Shown here in pieces: positions 39,090 through 42,609 of a DNA stretch of 42,609 nt. The DNA lies in the NCBI RefSeq assembly GCF_001954275.1, contig NZ_MBEU01000089.1, forward strand, positions 1 to 42,609, in the 5' to 3' direction. This DNA comes from Mycobacterium sp. IS-836. Its GTDB lineage: Bacteria; Actinomycetota; Actinomycetes; Mycobacteriales; Mycobacteriaceae. Positions within the stretch are counted from its first letter, which is position 1. Each line of letters begins with the position of its first letter. The notes beneath the pieces were generated by a model, which saw nothing but the letters and a program-made list of their open reading frames with translations, was not told where the DNA came from and ran no database searches. The translations under genes and the position numbers were made by a program.

Positions 39090-39890
39090 TTAGGTGCCGG
39101 CCATGCCCTGCGCCACCAGCGAGACGCCGACGACGGCGATGATGACCAGCACGATCTTTCGACGATGGGTCCAGGCCCAGTCGCGCAGCACTCGCACTGC
39201 CGCTTGGGTTTTCGCCGGCGCCACCAGATAGCTGACCAGGATGATCTCCTCAACCGCAAGCATCCCGACGACGAACGCGATGGCGGCGCTGATCTGCGTG
39301 CCGATCGCGGCTCCCGAAGCGACGATGATCGCGTCGACGATCAGCACCCCTTCGAGCGATGGCGCCATCAAGACGCCGATCAGGAACGCCACCCACAGGG
39401 ATCCGTTTTGCCACACGTCGTGGCCGCGGCGCAGCAGCCGCCGGAAAACGGATTCGCCCTCCGTCGGCGGATCCTGCGCGTGACCGATCAGCCGCGAGAT
39501 CGTTTTCGGTGTGTTCGATTCCAACACAAGCGTCGAGCCGTCGCCTGCCGCAACCGGCACCTTCTCGCGCTGACGCGACGAGAAGCGCACTGCCATCAAT
39601 GCGGCGATCGACAGAGCCAGCACACCCAGGCCGATTTGAATGTAGTGGGCGGTGGAGTTCGCGCCCGTGCCCGGCGTGGCCAAATCTCGGGTAAGAGAAG
39701 CGAACGTCGGCGTCACGTGCAGCACGATCAGCGGAACGAGATAGGAGGGAACATTCACCGCAATGCAGCCGAGCCAGTAGGCAAACAAGTTTTGCACGGG
39801 CCGCGGCCGGGAGATCACGAGAAGGATGATGCCGAGACGCAACGGATGGAGCGTCACAAAAATCGCAAATCCCAACAACGAGCTCCACAT
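39090..39890 (-). CDS. Gap-like (Sap family) integral membrane protein, six predicted helices
   Basis: The 266-residue protein begins MWSSLLGFAIFVTLHPLRLG and shows six hydrophobic segments in a 3+3 arrangement, separated by a polar central loop (around RFSSRQREKVP to RRLLRRGHDVW). This matches the mycobacterial Gap/Sap family. Founder members are needed for surface display of glycopeptidolipids. A role in export of this locus's lipid or peptide product is therefore plausible but inferred. I prefer ATG 39890, with AAGGTAG ten bases upstream. A GTG at 39899 would add three residues but leaves almost no spacing to that site. It is co-directional with the PKS gene, 198 bases downstream of it, and convergent with the FkbM gene. 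Confidence 0.85.
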   Translation of the reverse strand: MWSSLLGFAIFVTLHPLRLGIILLVISRPRPVQNLFAYWLGCIAVNVPSYLVPLIVLHVTPTFASLTRDLATPGTGANSTAHYIQIGLGVLALSIAALMAVRFSSRQREKVPVAAGDGSTLVLESNTPKTISRLIGHAQDPPTEGESVFRRLLRRGHDVWQNGSLWVAFLIGVLMAPSLEGVLIVDAIIVASGAAIGTQISAAIAFVVGMLAVEEIILVSYLVAPAKTQAAVRVLRDWAWTHRRKIVLVIIAVVGVSLVAQGMAGT

Positions 39891-39900
39891 GATCGGCACA

Positions 39901-39907
39901 CTACCTT
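39901..39907 (-). promoter_or_regulatory. Ribosome binding site candidate of the Gap-like gene
   Basis: AAGGTAG on the minus strand, ten bases before ATG 39890 and one base before GTG 39899. The spacing favours the ATG. Confidence 0.45.
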
Positions 39908-39967
39908 GTTGGCTTTTGTCTGTTGGCTCTTTTTAGGCGTCCCAGAGGTGTGTTGTGTGCGGCAGGC

Positions 39968-39981
39968 GCACAATTTTGTGC
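39968..39981. promoter_or_regulatory. Short inverted repeat in the PKS/Gap intergenic region
   Basis: GCACAATTTTGTGC has six-base arms around TT. It lies 78 bases upstream of the Gap-like ATG and 107 bases after the PKS stop. It could be an operator. The arms are too short and the loop too small for a convincing terminator. Confidence 0.25.
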
Positions 39982-40088
39982 CGGGCGCCGGAATTGCTCA
40001 ACATCGGTGCAATAAGCCTTCGCATCGAATGGCTCGCGAATTGATATCAGCACTCGCATCGCCCTAATTCCGAACGCATTTTCTGGCT

Positions 40089-42608
40089 TCATGCGCCAAC
40101 GCCCTCGGCGGGCGTCAGCCTTTCGCAGAGCAGCTCCGCCAAACCTCGAATGGTGCCAATGGTGGTGAAGTCGGTGGGATTGATCCGTATTCCCGTTTCC
40201 GTCTCGATGCGGGTGCGCAGTTCAAGCGCGCCCAGCGAGTCGATGCCGTACTCCGAGAGTGGCCGGTCCGGATCGATGCTGCGATGCAAGATCAGGCTGA
40301 CCTGATCGGAGATCAGGCGCCGCAGCCGGGTGGGCCATTCCTCGAGCGGCAGCTCGCTGAGCTCGGCGCGCAGCTTGCTTGTGCCCGTTGGGTTTTGTCC
40401 GTTGGAGCGGAATGCTTCGGCAAACGGGCTGCGTTGCGCGAAGCTGGTCAACCACGGGGCGCCGGTGATCGGTGCATACCCGGTATAGCCTCGGTCGTGG
40501 CGCAGCAGCGCTTCGAACGCATACGCGCCCTCCTCGGGAGCGATAACTCCGTCGGCGCCCTCCGCCAGCGGGGCGGCGCGCCCGACCTGCGCCCATGCGC
40601 CCCAGGCGATTGCGGTCGCCGGCAGGCCTTGAGCCCGGCGCCACAGGCTGAAGGCGTCCAGCCAACTGTTGGCCGCCGCGTAGGCGCCCTGCCCGGGCGA
40701 GCCAACTAGCGCGGCCGCCGAGGAGAACCAGCAGAACCAGTCCAACGGCTGGCCGGCGGTGGCCGCATGCAGGTTCCACGCACCGTAAACCTTTGGCGCC
40801 CAGTCACGCTCGATGAGCTCATCGGTGATATTCGTCAGTGTCGCATCCTCGATCACCGCCGCGGCATGCAGCACACCGCGCAGCGGAAGGCCGGTCGCGG
40901 TCGCGACCGTCACCAACCGCTCTGCCGTCCCGTCCGCGGCGATATCGCCACACTCCACCACGACGTCGGTACCGGTGGCGCGGATGCGTTCGATGGTCTG
41001 CGACGCATCGACGGTTGGTTGCGAGCGCGAGCACAACACGAGACGCCCGCAGCCTGCCGTCGCCATCTTCTCGGCCAAGAACAGCCCCAGGCCCCCCAGC
41101 CCGCCGGTGACGATGTAGGCGCCGTCGGGGCGGAAGACCCGAGTCTGGCCCGGCGGCACCACCACGCGGCTGGACCCGGCGTGCGGAACGTCGAGCACGA
41201 GCTTCCCGGTGTGCTGGGCCCCGCTCATCAACCGAATGGCCGTAGCGGCGTCCGCAAGCGGGTAGTGCGTGCTCTGCGGCATCGGCAAAACGCCGTCGGC
41301 GGTGAGCCGGTACACCGTTTTCAACAGCTCCTGCAGGCGCTCGGGATGGCTGTAGGACAGCAATCCTAGGTCGACGCCGTAGAAGGCGAGGTTGCGCCGG
41401 AACGGAAAGAGCCCCAGCCGGGTGTCGCCGTAGATGTCGCGTTTGCCGATTTCGACGAATCGTCCACCGAGCGCGAGCAATTCGAGACCGGCGCGTTGGG
41501 CGGCGCCGGTAACCGAATTGAGGACGATGTCTACGCCATATCCCTGGGTATCACGGCGTATTCCCTCGGCGAACTCCAGGCTTCGCGAGTCGTAAACGTG
41601 CTCAATACCCATGCCGCGCAGCAGGTCTCGGCGCTGCTCGCTGCCGGCGGTGGCGAAGATCTCGGCACCCGCGGCCCGGGCGATGGCAATCGCCGCCTGG
41701 CCCACGCCGCCGGTCGCGGAATGGATCAACACCTTGTCGCTGCCGCTGATGCGGGCCAGGTCGTGGAGGCCGTACCACGCGGTGGCGTGCGCGGTTGTCA
41801 CCGCGGCCGCCTGGCCGTCGGAAAGACCGGCCGGCACCGATACGGCCAGGCGCGCGTCGCAGGTGATGAACGTACTCCAACAGCCGTCGGCGCATAGGCC
41901 TGCGACGTGATCGCCCACCTTGTGGCCGGTCACGTCGGGCCCGACCGCGGTGACGACACCGGCGAAGTCGGTGCCGAGCTGCGGGAGTCGCCCCTCGAAG
42001 GCTGGGTAGCGTCCGAACGCCAGTAACACGTCGGCGAAGTTGATGCTGGACGCGCTGACCGCGACCTCGATCTGTCCGGGCCCCGGCGGAATCCGGTCGC
42101 AGGCAACGAGTTCCATTGACTCCAGGTCGCCCGGTGTACGGATCTGCAGACGCATCCCGTCGCTCTCATGGTCGGCGACGGTCGTGTGCCGTTCCTCCGG
42201 CCGCAGGGGAGTCGAACGCAAACGCGCCGTATACCACTGGCCGTTTCGCCAGGCGGTCTCGTCTTCGTCGGATCCGCTGAGCAGTTGCTGCGCCAGGTGC
42301 TCGCTGTCGGTGTCGGCGTCCAGGTCGATCTGGGTGGCGTGCAGGTGCGGATGCTCGGCGCCGATTACGCGCAGCAAACCCCGCAGCCCGGCCTGCTCGA
42401 GGTTGGGCCGGTCGCCGGCCAGCACCGCCTGAGCGCCGCGGGTGACGACGCACAGGCGCGGCGGCTGGCCGGCGATGTCCGGCAATCCGCGGGCGATACG
42501 CACCACATGCTCCACGTACTCGCGGCCAAGCAGCGGGGAGTGGTCGTCGGAGTGACCGTTTTTGGGTCCGGCGAGGATCACCACGCCGGTGAATCCCGCT
42601 GCGCGCAA
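40089..42608 (-). CDS. Mycocerosic-acid-synthase-like type I PKS, C-terminal part (ER-KR-ACP), truncated by window edge
   Basis: The frame stays open to the right edge, so the first in-frame TTG (42608) is not the true start. Visible residue positions are: a linker, probably the structural KR half, at about 1-150; an enoylreductase at about 150-475 with the NADPH motif SATGGVGQAA near 293; a ketoreductase at about 490-680 with TGGLGGLG and GAYAAAN; and an ACP with YGIDSLGALE, serine at residue 791 (complement 40236-40238). The order and sequence style match the iterative MAS/Pks2/Pks5 group (KS-AT-DH-ER-KR-ACP), which makes methyl-branched fatty acids from methylmalonyl-CoA. KS, AT and DH lie outside the window. 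It could make an acyl chain for the peptide or belong to a neighbouring glycolipid locus. It is on the opposite strand from the NRPS operon. Confidence 0.9.
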   Translation of the reverse strand: MRAAGFTGVVILAGPKNGHSDDHSPLLGREYVEHVVRIARGLPDIAGQPPRLCVVTRGAQAVLAGDRPNLEQAGLRGLLRVIGAEHPHLHATQIDLDADTDSEHLAQQLLSGSDEDETAWRNGQWYTARLRSTPLRPEERHTTVADHESDGMRLQIRTPGDLESMELVACDRIPPGPGQIEVAVSASSINFADVLLAFGRYPAFEGRLPQLGTDFAGVVTAVGPDVTGHKVGDHVAGLCADGCWSTFITCDARLAVSVPAGLSDGQAAAVTTAHATAWYGLHDLARISGSDKVLIHSATGGVGQAAIAIARAAGAEIFATAGSEQRRDLLRGMGIEHVYDSRSLEFAEGIRRDTQGYGVDIVLNSVTGAAQRAGLELLALGGRFVEIGKRDIYGDTRLGLFPFRRNLAFYGVDLGLLSYSHPERLQELLKTVYRLTADGVLPMPQSTHYPLADAATAIRLMSGAQHTGKLVLDVPHAGSSRVVVPPGQTRVFRPDGAYIVTGGLGGLGLFLAEKMATAGCGRLVLCSRSQPTVDASQTIERIRATGTDVVVECGDIAADGTAERLVTVATATGLPLRGVLHAAAVIEDATLTNITDELIERDWAPKVYGAWNLHAATAGQPLDWFCWFSSAAALVGSPGQGAYAAANSWLDAFSLWRRAQGLPATAIAWGAWAQVGRAAPLAEGADGVIAPEEGAYAFEALLRHDRGYTGYAPITGAPWLTSFAQRSPFAEAFRSNGQNPTGTSKLRAELSELPLEEWPTRLRRLISDQVSLILHRSIDPDRPLSEYGIDSLGALELRTRIETETGIRINPTDFTTIGTIRGLAELLCERLTPAEGVGA

Positions 42609-42609
42609 A

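Larger units (their letters stand above)
39891..40088. other. 198-bp intergenic region between PKS and Gap-like gene
   Basis: This is the longest stretch without a gene in the window and is less GC-rich than its surroundings. It holds the ribosome binding site and the short palindrome listed separately. I see no convincing -10/-35 pair and no strong hairpin followed by a T-run in the direction of transcription, so whether PKS and Gap-like gene are co-transcribed is open. Confidence 0.6.

Noticed and set aside
38958..40067. Plus-strand open frame of 369 codons across the Gap-like gene
   Set aside because: Opposite a membrane protein with clear helices and a good start site. The plus-strand translation is Arg/His/Asp-rich and matches nothing.
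42606..42608. TTG at the right edge as start of the PKS
   Set aside because: The product would lack KS, AT and DH, and the frame is open to the edge. It is truncation by the window.

Overview
The window is high-GC actinobacterial DNA, most likely from a mycobacterium. The evidence is the set of family-level matches on the right: a Gap-like six-helix membrane protein, a GPL-type glycosyltransferase, a FkbM methyltransferase and the C-terminus of a mycocerosic-acid-synthase-like polyketide synthase (PKS). I cannot name the species from sequence alone.

Positions 2-35316 are two adjacent non-ribosomal peptide synthetase (NRPS) genes. The first is cut by the left edge of the window (2241 residues visible). 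The second is giant (9530 residues). Together they show ten modules, four of which carry an N-methyltransferase inserted in the adenylation (A) domain: m1 A*-MT-PCP; m2 C-A-PCP; m3 C | A-PCP, split between the two proteins; m4 C-A-MT-PCP; m5 C-A-PCP; m6 C-A-PCP; m7 C-A-MT-PCP; m8 C-A-PCP; m9 C-A-MT-PCP; m10 C-A-PCP-TE. There is no epimerase, reductase or starter C domain in view, so the assembly line begins upstream. The visible part predicts a peptide of at least ten residues, at least four of them N-methylated, with two or three threonine-like positions, released by a thioesterase.

Positions 35316-39081 continue the same operon with overlapping or nearly touching genes: a SnoaL/NTF2-like small protein, a branched-chain aminotransferase paralogue, a family-1 glycosyltransferase and a FkbM-type methyltransferase with an N-terminal hydrophobic segment. 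These fit amino-acid supply followed by glycosylation and O-methylation of the peptide.

Positions 39090-42608 run on the opposite strand: a Gap-like membrane protein, a 198-bp spacer, and the ER-KR-ACP end of a MAS/Pks5-like PKS. The simplest overall reading is a locus for a large, multiply N-methylated, glycosylated and perhaps acylated peptide, related in logic to mycobacterial glycopeptidolipids but much longer and released by a TE rather than by reduction. That product is an inference.

The most notable structural points are the split of module 3 between C and A at an ATGA overlap, a three-module periodicity in the assembly line, a chimeric module 9, a perfect 16-bp inverted repeat inside module 9, and long exact repeats between distant modules.
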